64,000 nt of DNA from assembly GCA_001596135.1 (NCBI GenBank), contig CP014773.1, positions 2,914,001 to 2,978,000 of the forward strand, given 5' to 3'. The stretch comes from Mucilaginibacter sp. PAMC 26640 (lineage in GTDB: Bacteria; Bacteroidota; Bacteroidia; Sphingobacteriales; Sphingobacteriaceae). Below are positions 26,526 through 34,685 of the stretch, in pieces (within the stretch, counting starts at the first letter, position 1; each line of letters starts with the position of its first letter). The notes under the pieces are model-generated. The model worked only from the letters and a program-made list of their open reading frames with translations, made no database searches and was not told the origin of the DNA. The translations under genes and the position numbers were made by a program.

Positions 26526-27080
26526 ATGGATTTATTTAAAACCGTTACCGAATCGCAAACCACCCTTACCGAACTGATGATACCCTCATACGCCAACTTT
26601 GGTGGTAAAATTCATGGTGGTATTATCATGAGCCTGATGGATAAGGTGGCTTATGTTTGTTCGGCCAAGCATGCCGGCGCATATTGCGTTACTGCCTCGG
26701 TAGAGGATATTGACTTTCTGGCGCCGGTTGAGGTAGGGGAGTTGGTGTCCTTAATGGCATCGGTAAATTATGTAGGGAAAACATCATTGGTTGTAGGCAT
26801 TAAAGTTATTTCGGAGAATGTAAAAACCCACCATGTAAAGCATACCAATACCAGTTACTTTACCATGGTAGCGATGGATGATAACCATATACCCTTGCAG
26901 GTGCCCGGATTGATATTGCATACTGATGTAGAGATCCGCCGTTTTTACCAGGGGCTTTACCGCAAGCAGTTAAAGAAAGACTACCGCAGAGAAGAAGCCC
27001 GTGTAAAGACGGATTTTGAGATGGACCAAACAATTGAAGTTTTGAAAGCGGAAAGGTGCAGGATTGAAAGAGCGAAATGA
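26526..27080 (+). CDS. Acyl-CoA thioesterase, hotdog fold (YciA/BACH type)
   Basis: A 184-residue cytosolic thioesterase. The hotdog helix motif is NFGGKIHGGIIMSLMDKVAY, with the conserved Asn/Gly and Asp of YciA-type acyl-CoA hydrolases. The following strands (SVEDIDFLAPVEVGELVSLMASVNYVGKTSL) are typical. It has a C-terminal charged tail of about 30 residues (RREEARVKTDFEMDQTIEVL) that may be helical. Hydrolyses acyl-CoA to free acid and CoA; chain-length preference is unknown. It stands alone, divergent from the ThuA fusion gene. Confidence 0.94.
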   Translation: MDLFKTVTESQTTLTELMIPSYANFGGKIHGGIIMSLMDKVAYVCSAKHAGAYCVTASVEDIDFLAPVEVGELVSLMASVNYVGKTSLVVGIKVISENVKTHHVKHTNTSYFTMVAMDDNHIPLQVPGLILHTDVEIRRFYQGLYRKQLKKDYRREEARVKTDFEMDQTIEVLKAERCRIERAK

Positions 27081-27234
27081 AAGAAATTGCGGAGATGGCA
27101 TGAATTATTTCAGCCTCGTTGCGTAAGAGAAGGTCAGCCAGCGTTGTGAAAATGAAGGTATATTTTGCTGCAAGCGATAATTAGTCGCATTGCAGCTTTT
27201 ACAAACGCTCGTTTTCTATTCCGGCGCTAAGGCA

Positions 27235-28296
27235 TTAGTTCACCAATACTTGCTCAGCCTTCCGCTGTTCACCAATTTCTTTCCGCACCACTGGGGCTAC
27301 CTGCGTACCAAATAACTCAATAGCTTTTAAGATACCGGTATGCGAGGTGTGTCCGGTTACGAGTTGTGCCAGGAAACGCGTATTTTTAAACAAGTGATAT
27401 TGCGACATTATTTTATCGATAGCCATTTGCACGTTGCCCACAACCAACGGTCCGTCGTTGCGTAGATATTCAAATTGCTCTTTGCTCATGGGCGACCAGC
27501 CCCGGTCTTTCCCCACCCGGTTCATGAGTGCCTCGTACGATGGGTAAAATTCGTTTGCAGCCTGCTGGTTAGTCTCCGCCAAATAAAACTGAGAGCTGAT
27601 GCCTAATTGCAGTTGGCTCACATCATGGCCGGCCTTTTCAGCCGATTCGCGGTAAAGTTCTACAAACGGGACAAAGTGTTTAGGTGCGCTACCTAAAATA
27701 GCAATAGTCATCGGCAGGTTTAAGCGACCTGCGCGTTTGGCAGATGCAGGCGTACCGCCAACCCCCAGCCATATCGGGATCTCATTTTGCAGCGGTCGCG
27801 GGTAAATACCCTGGTTTTGGATAGGTGCACGAAACTCACCTTTCCACGTAAGCTTTTCAGTTTTATTGATCTGCATCAGCATATCCAGCTTTTCATTGAA
27901 CAACGCGTCGTAGTCATTCAGATTGTAGCCAAATAAAGGATAAGATTCAATAAAAGAACCCCGCCCTGCAAGGATCTCTGCCCGCCCGCCACTGATCAGG
28001 TCAACTGTGGCAAAGTTCTGGAAGGTACGTACGGGATCAGCAGAACTTAATACTGTAACTGAACTTGATAGGCGGATGTTTTTGGTAACCGAGGCCGCAG
28101 CGGCCATAAAGATCTCTGGCGCCGAGATCACAAAATCCGGGCGGTGATGCTCACCAAAGGCAAAAACATCTAATCCAACTTCATCGGCCAGTTTAACCTC
28201 TTCCAATAATTGCTGCACACGTTTGTGTGCATTAACCGCATTTCCCGGTTTGCCATCCGGGCTAACTTCGCCAAATGTGCTGATGCCTAATTCCAT
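27235..28296 (-). CDS. LLM-class flavin-dependent oxidoreductase
   Basis: A 353-residue bacterial-luciferase-like TIM barrel, FMN-dependent. The N-terminus MELGISTFGE, the FGEHHRPDF motif (about 47-55), the TVLSSADPVRTFQNFATVDLISGGRAEI region and the GRGSF phosphate-binding loop are characteristic. These enzymes oxidise varied substrates with reduced flavin and oxygen. The real substrate is unknown. It lies 4 bp behind the small gene at 28301-28621, so the two are almost certainly co-transcribed. Confidence 0.94.
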   Translation of the reverse strand: MELGISTFGEVSPDGKPGNAVNAHKRVQQLLEEVKLADEVGLDVFAFGEHHRPDFVISAPEIFMAAAASVTKNIRLSSSVTVLSSADPVRTFQNFATVDLISGGRAEILAGRGSFIESYPLFGYNLNDYDALFNEKLDMLMQINKTEKLTWKGEFRAPIQNQGIYPRPLQNEIPIWLGVGGTPASAKRAGRLNLPMTIAILGSAPKHFVPFVELYRESAEKAGHDVSQLQLGISSQFYLAETNQQAANEFYPSYEALMNRVGKDRGWSPMSKEQFEYLRNDGPLVVGNVQMAIDKIMSQYHLFKNTRFLAQLVTGHTSHTGILKAIELFGTQVAPVVRKEIGEQRKAEQVLVN

Positions 28297-28300
28297 GTTT

Positions 28301-28621
28301 TTAATCCTGTTTTGCCTGGTATTTATAATGTAATTGTTTCAGCGTTTCTTCGGCCACATCGTCTGCGGAATAACCATAACCGGTTACCAGTATGCCTTTG
28401 GCACCTGCCGGAGATTGGAGCGCATAAACCGTTGCTTCATCAGCCGGGTCTGAAGGGCCCTCGTAGCGGTATACATCAACAATTTCGAATTCATCTGCTG
28501 GGTAGCTTTGCTCGTCAGCTTTAAGATGATTCTGCTCCAGGTTAAAATCAAGCGTAAAGCCCTGCGTTTTTAATTTTTCGATAGCCTCGGTAACCGTGGC
28601 ATAATGGAATTTCTGTTTCAT
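28301..28621 (-). CDS. Small conserved protein, often labelled PRPP synthetase
   Basis: A 106-residue protein of a Bacteroidota family that databases often call phosphoribosylpyrophosphate synthetase although it is only one third of the length of that enzyme. From memory the family hallmarks are a start like YxTxxEAIxxLxxxGFTxDFNL, a central DEFxIVxxYRYEGxSDPAD and an ending GxLVxGYGxY; all appear here. No PRPP-synthetase catalytic loop or PRPP-binding DxxxxxGGT motif is present, so that label is probably wrong. The start is the ATG at 28619-28621 (MKQKFHYATV); the longer frame from 28693 adds 24 residues without support. First gene of an operon with the LLM oxidoreductase. Confidence 0.85.
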   Translation of the reverse strand: MKQKFHYATVTEAIEKLKTQGFTLDFNLEQNHLKADEQSYPADEFEIVDVYRYEGPSDPADEATVYALQSPAGAKGILVTGYGYSADDVAEETLKQLHYKYQAKQD

Positions 28622-28942
28622 AGGGTCCTGATCAGTTTTATATAACACAAACTTATAAAAAGCAGTTTGTTTTACGCTTGCCTGCAGGATCAATGTATTG
28701 TAAAGATGTGTGCTGCCTAAACGGCGTGTAGCTGTAGCTTTGACATCTATGGCTGCAATGCTAAGTGATGAAACTACCCTGGATCATTTATCATCTCCAT
28801 CTTTTATAGGGAAGGCAATGATGCAATAATATTTATACTCGGACTTTCTTGCGGTAAGTTTTAACCGACGGGGGGGGCGAGATTTCATTATGCCAGTTAT
28901 AATCAATCTTTTTAACCACCCATTCTTTTTTACCTTTGTACC

Positions 28943-29809
28943 GTGGCAGCACCCAGATCAACCAAACCTCCCGTAAAGCGCACCGCAAAACCGCCTGTGC
29001 GAAAAAAAGCCGTTAAACCGGCAAACAACTGGTGGAAATGGGCGGCGGCCGTACTGCTGATTGTTCTGCTCTCTCCCTGGTATTATGGATACATCCTTAA
29101 CGGCTTTACAGCAACTTGGCGCTGGATGAGAGACATTGGTGACGACCCGCATTACCGAAGTTATAAAAGCTTTAAGATCAGGATCCCATCGGGTTATCAA
29201 ATCCACGGAATAGACGTTTCCTATGCGCAGGGTAAAATAGACTGGCGCAAAGTTAAAGCGATGAAAGAAGATAGTGTACAGGTGAGTTTTGCTTTTATAA
29301 AGGCTACCGAAGGACTTCTTATTGTTGATTCCTACTTTAAGCGCAACTGGCGCGAAGCACCAAAATCGGGTATTACCTGTGGTGCCTACCATTTCTTCCG
29401 GCCAAGAAAAAACGGATTGTGGCAAGCCAGGTTTTTCCTGCAAAATGTAAAAACAGAAAAAGGTGACTTGCCGCCTGTTGCCGATATTGAAACAATTGAT
29501 GGGGTAAGCCCGCAAAACATGCGGAAGGAATTGAAAGCCTTTTTAAAGCATATAGAAGGCAAAACTGGCGTAAAGCCGCTGATCTATACTAATATTACCT
29601 TTTATCAGGATTATCTGGCAGGTTATATCGATGGTTATCCCTTATGGATAGCACATTACTACCAGCCCAAATTAAAACTTAGCGGTACTACCGACTGGCG
29701 TTTCTGGCAGCACTCGGATAAAGCACGCGTAAACGGCATTAACCACGCCGTTGATTTTAATGTATTTAAAGGGGATAGTTTAAGTTTTCAGCAGTTGCTG
29801 GTAGAATAG
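28943..29809 (+). CDS. GH25 lysozyme, membrane-anchored
   Basis: A 288-residue muramidase of family GH25. A basic, Pro/Lys-rich cytoplasmic head (about 1-30) and one membrane helix (WWKWAAAVLLIVLLSPWYYG) put the catalytic domain in the periplasm. Catalytic residues are Asp91 in GIDVSYAQGKIDW and the Asp181-x-Glu183 pair in PVADIETI; GAYHFFRP and DFNVF complete the family pattern. It starts at a GTG, since no in-frame ATG exists before the membrane helix. Likely role: peptidoglycan turnover. Converges on the gene at 29818 with only 8 bp between the stops. Confidence 0.93.
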   Translation: MAAPRSTKPPVKRTAKPPVRKKAVKPANNWWKWAAAVLLIVLLSPWYYGYILNGFTATWRWMRDIGDDPHYRSYKSFKIRIPSGYQIHGIDVSYAQGKIDWRKVKAMKEDSVQVSFAFIKATEGLLIVDSYFKRNWREAPKSGITCGAYHFFRPRKNGLWQARFFLQNVKTEKGDLPPVADIETIDGVSPQNMRKELKAFLKHIEGKTGVKPLIYTNITFYQDYLAGYIDGYPLWIAHYYQPKLKLSGTTDWRFWQHSDKARVNGINHAVDFNVFKGDSLSFQQLLVE

Positions 29810-29817
29810 TTGGCGGC

Positions 29818-30192
29818 TTACAAGGCCCGCATTTTATTGCCTTTAGCCTCATGGGTAACCTCTGCCAGGCCCAGGGCTTCCATAAGCGGCGGAATATACA
29901 TCCCAAAACGGCCACGCAGCCCTTTCTTTAAGCCATACCAGCCACCAACCGGGTTATCAGCAGATCTGCCCCAGGCTTCCACCGTGCCATCTTTTGCCGG
30001 CTTCTGCTCATCGGCACTGCCGAGGTCCATCCAGTCGCCGTGTTCTGTAAGCATGCGATGTAAGTCGTCCAGGCATCGGTAGTCATAATGCAATATCGTT
30101 TTGCCAACAGTGCAAACCAAGATGGCCTTACCATCTTTGACATCGGTGTGCATAGTGTAATCTGACGAGAGGGGAGGCGTTTTTAATGCCAT
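29818..30192 (-). CDS. Small conserved protein of unknown function
   Basis: A 124-residue cytosolic protein. It resembles a Bacteroidota family that I recall only as a domain of unknown function, starting MALKTPPLSS and containing VGKTILHYDYRCLDDLHRML and HGDWMDLGSADEQKPA. No catalytic motif is obvious. ATG 30192 was preferred to a GTG at 30225, because the family-like sequence begins there. It points away from the operator region at 30423 and is convergent with the GH25 gene. Confidence 0.75.
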   Translation of the reverse strand: MALKTPPLSSDYTMHTDVKDGKAILVCTVGKTILHYDYRCLDDLHRMLTEHGDWMDLGSADEQKPAKDGTVEAWGRSADNPVGGWYGLKKGLRGRFGMYIPPLMEALGLAEVTHEAKGNKMRAL

Positions 30193-30422
30193 TGGATTTT
30201 CTTTTGTGCCTAAGTTAACTTCCACAATGGGGTATTTATTGGTTAGTCAAAAATAAGTTATTTAAATGATATGCAGTGGATTGCTGATATTTATTCGATG
30301 AAGAACGCAAAGACTTTAGTAAATGTTAACCATTCAATTTTTTGAAAGTGACATTTTTCCATACGCTTTAACGGGAAAAGCTGCGACTGCTTTTGTTTTC
30401 TCGAATTTATTTACAAAAATCA

Positions 30423-30442
30423 TTTGCTAAATCGGTTTATAA
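30423..30442. promoter_or_regulatory. LacI-type operator A1 (over -33 box)
   Basis: TTTGCTAAATCGGTTTATAA, a CG-centred imperfect palindrome. Its TTTG lies 20 bp before a TTTATTTG -7-like box at 30447-30454, so it would cover the -33 element of the first SGNH gene. Confidence 0.7.
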
Positions 30443-30450
30443 GCTATTTA

Positions 30451-30472
30451 TTTGCTAAATCAATTTAGCTTT
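30451..30472. promoter_or_regulatory. LacI-type operator A2 (over -7 box and start)
   Basis: The core GCTAAATCAATTTAGC (30454-30469) has perfect 7-bp arms. It overlaps the end of the predicted -7 box and ends 5 bp before the ATG at 30475. The identical 16-mer occurs at 53580. Confidence 0.75.
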
Positions 30473-30474
30473 AT

Positions 30475-31863
30475 ATGAGACGCATTTTATTTTTGTGCTT
30501 GTCCGGCTTGTTTTCGTTTGTTGCAGTATTTTCCCAAACCACGCCTCCATTTAAAAATGGAGATAGGGTGGTATTTACCGGAAATAGCATCACCGATGGC
30601 GGCCACTATCATTCCTATATCTGGCTGTATTATTTAACGCACTTTCCTGCAAAGCGGATCCAGGTTTTCAATGCCGGGATAGGGGGGGATGTTGCCCAGC
30701 AAATTTTTGAACGGCTGGATAGTGACGTATTTGCCCATAACCCAACAGTGGTTACGCTTACCTTCGGGATGAACGATACCGGCTACCAAAATTTGAAGGG
30801 CGCAAAGGCCGATTCGGTTTATGCCGCTAAAGTGGCCATATCGTTGAAAAGTTTTGGCCTGATAGAATCTAAACTAAAAAAATACCCGGAGGTGCGTGAG
30901 GTCATGATCGGATCCTCGCCCTATGATGAAACATCGAAAACGAAAGTGACGCCGCTGATCAAAAAAAATGCCGCTATTTTACAGATTTCTGCAGAACAGC
31001 AGAGGGCGGCAAAACGTAATAAATGGGATTTTGTGGATTTTAATGCACCTATGACAGCCATCAATCTCCACGAGCAACAGCGCGATTCGGCGTTTACCCT
31101 GCAGGGCAGCGACAGAATTCATCCTACGAATGATGCGCAGATGGTAATGGCTTATCTCTTTTTGAAAGCGCAGGGGCTTGCCGGACAAGATGTTGCAGAT
31201 ATTAAGATCAACGCCGCGCTTAAAAAAGTTATAGCTGCCAAGAATTGCGCCATCACTCAGTCGTTTATCAGTACTCACCAAATTAATTTTACATACCTGG
31301 CCAATGCGTTGCCGTATCCGATGGATACGATTGCCAGCGGGTTTGGAAGGCCGCAAAAATCACAGATGGAAGCTTTGAAGATTATCCCCTTTACGGATGA
31401 ATTCAACAAAGAAATTTTACAGGTGAAAGGTTTACAGCATAATAACTACCTGCTGAAGATTGACGGTAAAGCCATCGGCACCTACAATGCGGAGGCTTAC
31501 GCGAAAGGGATTAACCTCGCCACCATCAAAATTACGCCGCAATATCAGCAATCGCTGGCGGTGATGCATATCAATGAGGAGCGCTGGGCGATAGAACGCC
31601 GCCTGCGCGAATATTATTGGATTCACTACTCAATTTTAAAACCTCACGGATTGCTGTTTAACGACGGCGATGCCACGGTTGATTCCTTACAGAGATATGC
31701 AAAAAACGATTTTTTTACAGCCATCACCATACCTACCTACCAGAAGGCGCGGTTTAAAGCTGTACGTGATACCTGGCAAAAAGAAATGGACCTGTTAACT
31801 AATGAGCTGTATACCATCAACAAACCCCTGCCGCACCGTTTCGAGATCACCCTCGTCAATTAA
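30475..31863 (+). CDS. SGNH/GDSL hydrolase with C-terminal domain (esterase)
   Basis: A 462-residue exported esterase. Signal peptide about residues 1-22 (ends VFSQT). The SGNH blocks are GNSITDGG with nucleophile Ser38, NAGIGGD, GMNDTG and DRIHPTND with the catalytic Asp/His. After the catalytic domain comes a further 200 residues of unknown type ending NKPLPHRFEI. It is a paralogue of the gene at 37018 over the full length. Probable role: removal of acyl groups (e.g. acetate) from glycan in the periplasm. It opens the locus under two LacI-type operators; the next gene follows after 5 bp. Confidence 0.92.
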   Translation: MRRILFLCLSGLFSFVAVFSQTTPPFKNGDRVVFTGNSITDGGHYHSYIWLYYLTHFPAKRIQVFNAGIGGDVAQQIFERLDSDVFAHNPTVVTLTFGMNDTGYQNLKGAKADSVYAAKVAISLKSFGLIESKLKKYPEVREVMIGSSPYDETSKTKVTPLIKKNAAILQISAEQQRAAKRNKWDFVDFNAPMTAINLHEQQRDSAFTLQGSDRIHPTNDAQMVMAYLFLKAQGLAGQDVADIKINAALKKVIAAKNCAITQSFISTHQINFTYLANALPYPMDTIASGFGRPQKSQMEALKIIPFTDEFNKEILQVKGLQHNNYLLKIDGKAIGTYNAEAYAKGINLATIKITPQYQQSLAVMHINEERWAIERRLREYYWIHYSILKPHGLLFNDGDATVDSLQRYAKNDFFTAITIPTYQKARFKAVRDTWQKEMDLLTNELYTINKPLPHRFEITLVN

Positions 31864-31868
31864 TATTT

Positions 31869-34436
31869 ATGATAAAAAAATTACCTGCTTTGCTCATCGC
31901 TTTAAGCAGTTTTGTAATGACCACGAATGTGACAGCCCAAACTACAGCCTATTATATTGACGGCTATCACGGTGGTATCTGGGGGCATTACCCGGACTGG
32001 AACACCCGTTTTATGGCGGATATGCTAAAGAGTAATCCCGATTGGAAGATCAATATAGAGCTGGAACCAGAGACCTGGGACAGGGCGAAGGCGGTTGATC
32101 CTGCAGCCTATGCCGATTTTAAAGCACTTTTCGCCGATCAGTCCATCAACGGCCGTATCGAGTACGTGAACCCAGCCTATGCGCAAAGCTATAATTACAA
32201 CATCTCTGGCGAAAGTATCATCCGGCAATTCAGCTACGGAATGAAAATGATCAAAACGCATTTTCCCGAAGCCATATTTACCACTTACTCCAGCGAAGAG
32301 CCCTGTTTCACCAGTGCGCTGCCGCAGATCCTTAAATCCTTCGGCATTAAATATGCTTCGCTAAAAAATCCTAATACCTGTTGGGGCGGCTACACAGCTC
32401 CGCACAGTGGCGAACTGGTGAACTGGATAGGGCCGGATGGCAGCAGCATTATTATCTCACCGCGTTATGACGTTGAAAAGCTGGCGCCTAAATCTAACTG
32501 GCAAACCATTGCCTGGAATAACTCGCCGCAATATATTAATGGTGCCATTGCAGAGGGAATGCGGCATCCGGTAGGCATGACCCTGCAGGATGCCGGCTGG
32601 AAGAATGGTCCGTTTATTGGCAAAGGTAATAAGGGCAATATCAAGAGCATTTATACTACCTGGCGCAATTACTTTGGCCATATTGCTAAAAACGATGCCC
32701 GGGAAAACTGGAAAGTATCGCAGGAAGACATGCTGGTGAGCCTGGTTTGGGGCTCGCAGGTGATGCAGCATATCGCACAGGAAGTAAGGGTGTCGGAAAA
32801 TAAGCTGGTCATGGCAGAAAAGATGGCCGCGATGGCAAAGATCTATAAAGGAACTGCCTATCCGCAGTCACCGCTCGACTCGGCATGGCGAACGTTGCTC
32901 TTATCTCAGCACCACGATTGCTGGATTGTGCCCTATAATGGTAAGCCGGGCAGTTCCTGGGCCGAAGAGGTAGTGGGTTGGACCAACCATACCAACGCCA
33001 TTTGCGATAGCATCATCGCTTCAGCGCAGGCAGGCAATGGCGGTATAGCAAATAAGGGCGATTATGTAACGATATATAATACCACGGGGACAGCCCGTAC
33101 CGAACCGGTTAGTTTAGCGTTGCCGGCAACAAAAGATTTCACCGTGTTTGACAGCAAGGGCAGAGAAATAGTCAGTCAGTTAACAGCAGGTGTTGCCAGC
33201 CTTAAGGCGAAGCTGAGTTTTGAAGCGACAGTGCCCGCAATGGGCTACGCTGTGTATCAGCTGAAACCTAAATCAACTGCCGTTGCGAAAACATCGCTGG
33301 TTAAAATAATGCCTGATGGGCAGTGCCTAATTGAGACCGATTTATATAAAATGGTCATTGATCCGGCGCACGGCGGGTTAATCAAAAGCATCATTGCCAA
33401 AAAGCTTGGGAAGAAAGAATTTGTTGACCAGGCCAATAAATGCGGATTTAATGAAATGCGGGGTAATTTTTATAATGACGGCGGCTTTAAGTCGACCGCA
33501 GATGTGCCGGCTAAAATTGAATTGCTTGAAGACGGACCGTTACAGGTTAAGCTAGCTGTAAAAGGTTCAATAGCAGGACAAGTTTTTACCCAGGTGATCA
33601 CACTGGCGCAGGGACAGCCGCGCATCGACGTAAGGTTAAATATTGATTGGAAAGGTAATCCCGGAATAGGCACGGCCACAGCGCCCAAATCATACCGGCT
33701 TGATAATCCGCAGAAGTCTTTTTATGATGATAAAACCAAGCTGCTGGCATATTTCCCACTGAACCTTAAACAACAAAAGGTATATAAGAACGCGCCCTTT
33801 GATGTGACGGAGAGCAAACTGAAGAATACCTTTTTCACCCGTTGGGACAGCATCAAAAATAACGTGATCCTGAACTGGGTGGACGTTACCGACGATAAGG
33901 GGCAGTACGGAATGGCCATCTTTACCGATCATACCACCAATTACGCACACGGCAGTGATTTTCCGCTGGCATTGGATATTCAGTACTCAGGCCTGGGCTT
34001 GTGGGGAAGGGATCATCGCATTAACGGACCAACCGAAATTCATTACGCGCTGCTGCCCCACGCCGGCAAATGGGACCAGTCGGGCATTCAGGCCGAGAAC
34101 GCTAAATGGAACGAACCTTTATTGTTCAGTAGATCTGGGGAAGAACCGGACGTGCGGGAAAAATCACTAATTAAGGTACCGGCGGGTTATGAGATCACTG
34201 CGGTGTATTTCGAGGGAAAAGATCTGCTGGTGAGGCTTTTCAACACCGGAGCGGGTAATGTAAAAAGTAAAGTGATATTTAATTGTCAGGCAGACAGGGC
34301 CACACTGGTGGAACTCGACGGCAGGGTATTGCAGGCATTGCCGCTGGTGAAAATTAATGCGGAAACAAGTGCTGTTGTTTCAATGCCGAGGTTTGGAATC
34401 AGGACAATCAGATTAGTAAATGCAAGGGGAATATAG
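31869..34436 (+). CDS. GH38-like alpha-mannosidase, divergent
   Basis: An 855-residue exported protein with signal peptide (about 1-23, ends VTAQT). The N-terminal half reads as a GH38-type (beta/alpha)7 domain (YYIDGYHGGIWGHYPDW; ALPQILKSFGIKYASL) and the second half as GH38 beta domains. In ordinary GH38 enzymes the nucleophile sits in a D-x-F-G motif just before PQIL; here that place reads SSEEPCF, so Glu143 stands where Asp is expected. Together with GH92 genes nearby it suggests attack on alpha-mannosides, but the activity is uncertain. Translationally close to the SGNH gene. Confidence 0.8.
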   Translation: MIKKLPALLIALSSFVMTTNVTAQTTAYYIDGYHGGIWGHYPDWNTRFMADMLKSNPDWKINIELEPETWDRAKAVDPAAYADFKALFADQSINGRIEYVNPAYAQSYNYNISGESIIRQFSYGMKMIKTHFPEAIFTTYSSEEPCFTSALPQILKSFGIKYASLKNPNTCWGGYTAPHSGELVNWIGPDGSSIIISPRYDVEKLAPKSNWQTIAWNNSPQYINGAIAEGMRHPVGMTLQDAGWKNGPFIGKGNKGNIKSIYTTWRNYFGHIAKNDARENWKVSQEDMLVSLVWGSQVMQHIAQEVRVSENKLVMAEKMAAMAKIYKGTAYPQSPLDSAWRTLLLSQHHDCWIVPYNGKPGSSWAEEVVGWTNHTNAICDSIIASAQAGNGGIANKGDYVTIYNTTGTARTEPVSLALPATKDFTVFDSKGREIVSQLTAGVASLKAKLSFEATVPAMGYAVYQLKPKSTAVAKTSLVKIMPDGQCLIETDLYKMVIDPAHGGLIKSIIAKKLGKKEFVDQANKCGFNEMRGNFYNDGGFKSTADVPAKIELLEDGPLQVKLAVKGSIAGQVFTQVITLAQGQPRIDVRLNIDWKGNPGIGTATAPKSYRLDNPQKSFYDDKTKLLAYFPLNLKQQKVYKNAPFDVTESKLKNTFFTRWDSIKNNVILNWVDVTDDKGQYGMAIFTDHTTNYAHGSDFPLALDIQYSGLGLWGRDHRINGPTEIHYALLPHAGKWDQSGIQAENAKWNEPLLFSRSGEEPDVREKSLIKVPAGYEITAVYFEGKDLLVRLFNTGAGNVKSKVIFNCQADRATLVELDGRVLQALPLVKINAETSAVVSMPRFGIRTIRLVNARGI

Positions 34437-34514
34437 CTGACCGCCCTGCCGACGCCTACCGGCAACGCATAAGAAGAGTGAACGCGAACCTGCTACCAAT
34501 TAATTTACAAAACA

Positions 34515-34546
34515 TTTGCTAAATCGTTTTTTCTTATATAATATTG
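34515..34546 (+). promoter_or_regulatory. LacI-type operator B within promoter of GH92 unit
   Basis: TTTGCTAAATCGTTTTTTC at 34515-34533. Its TTTG (34515-34518) is followed after 20 bp by TAATATTG (34539-34546), one mismatch from TAnnTTTG. The operator therefore contains the -33 element. Confidence 0.7.
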
Positions 34547-34575
34547 GGCTTATTATAAAACCTATAATATAAACC

Positions 34576-34593
34576 AACCTATATCTATAGGTT
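34576..34593. promoter_or_regulatory. Perfect palindrome in GH92 leader
   Basis: AACCTATATCTATAGGTT has perfect 8-bp arms around TC. It lies between the predicted promoter and the GH92 start and may be a second regulator site or a short RNA hairpin. Confidence 0.45.
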
Positions 34594-34685
34594 AGCAAAT
34601 TTCATCTCCGCTTAAGAGAATTCGATGATCAGTAGCCTGCGCGCTTTATACTGTTGTGTTCATTGGTGGAACGTTTAAGAAAAGA

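Noticed and set aside
28931..28938. TACCTTTG as promoter of the GH25 gene
   Set aside because: The box lies 4 bp before the GTG start, so transcription would begin inside the coding region unless the true start differs.
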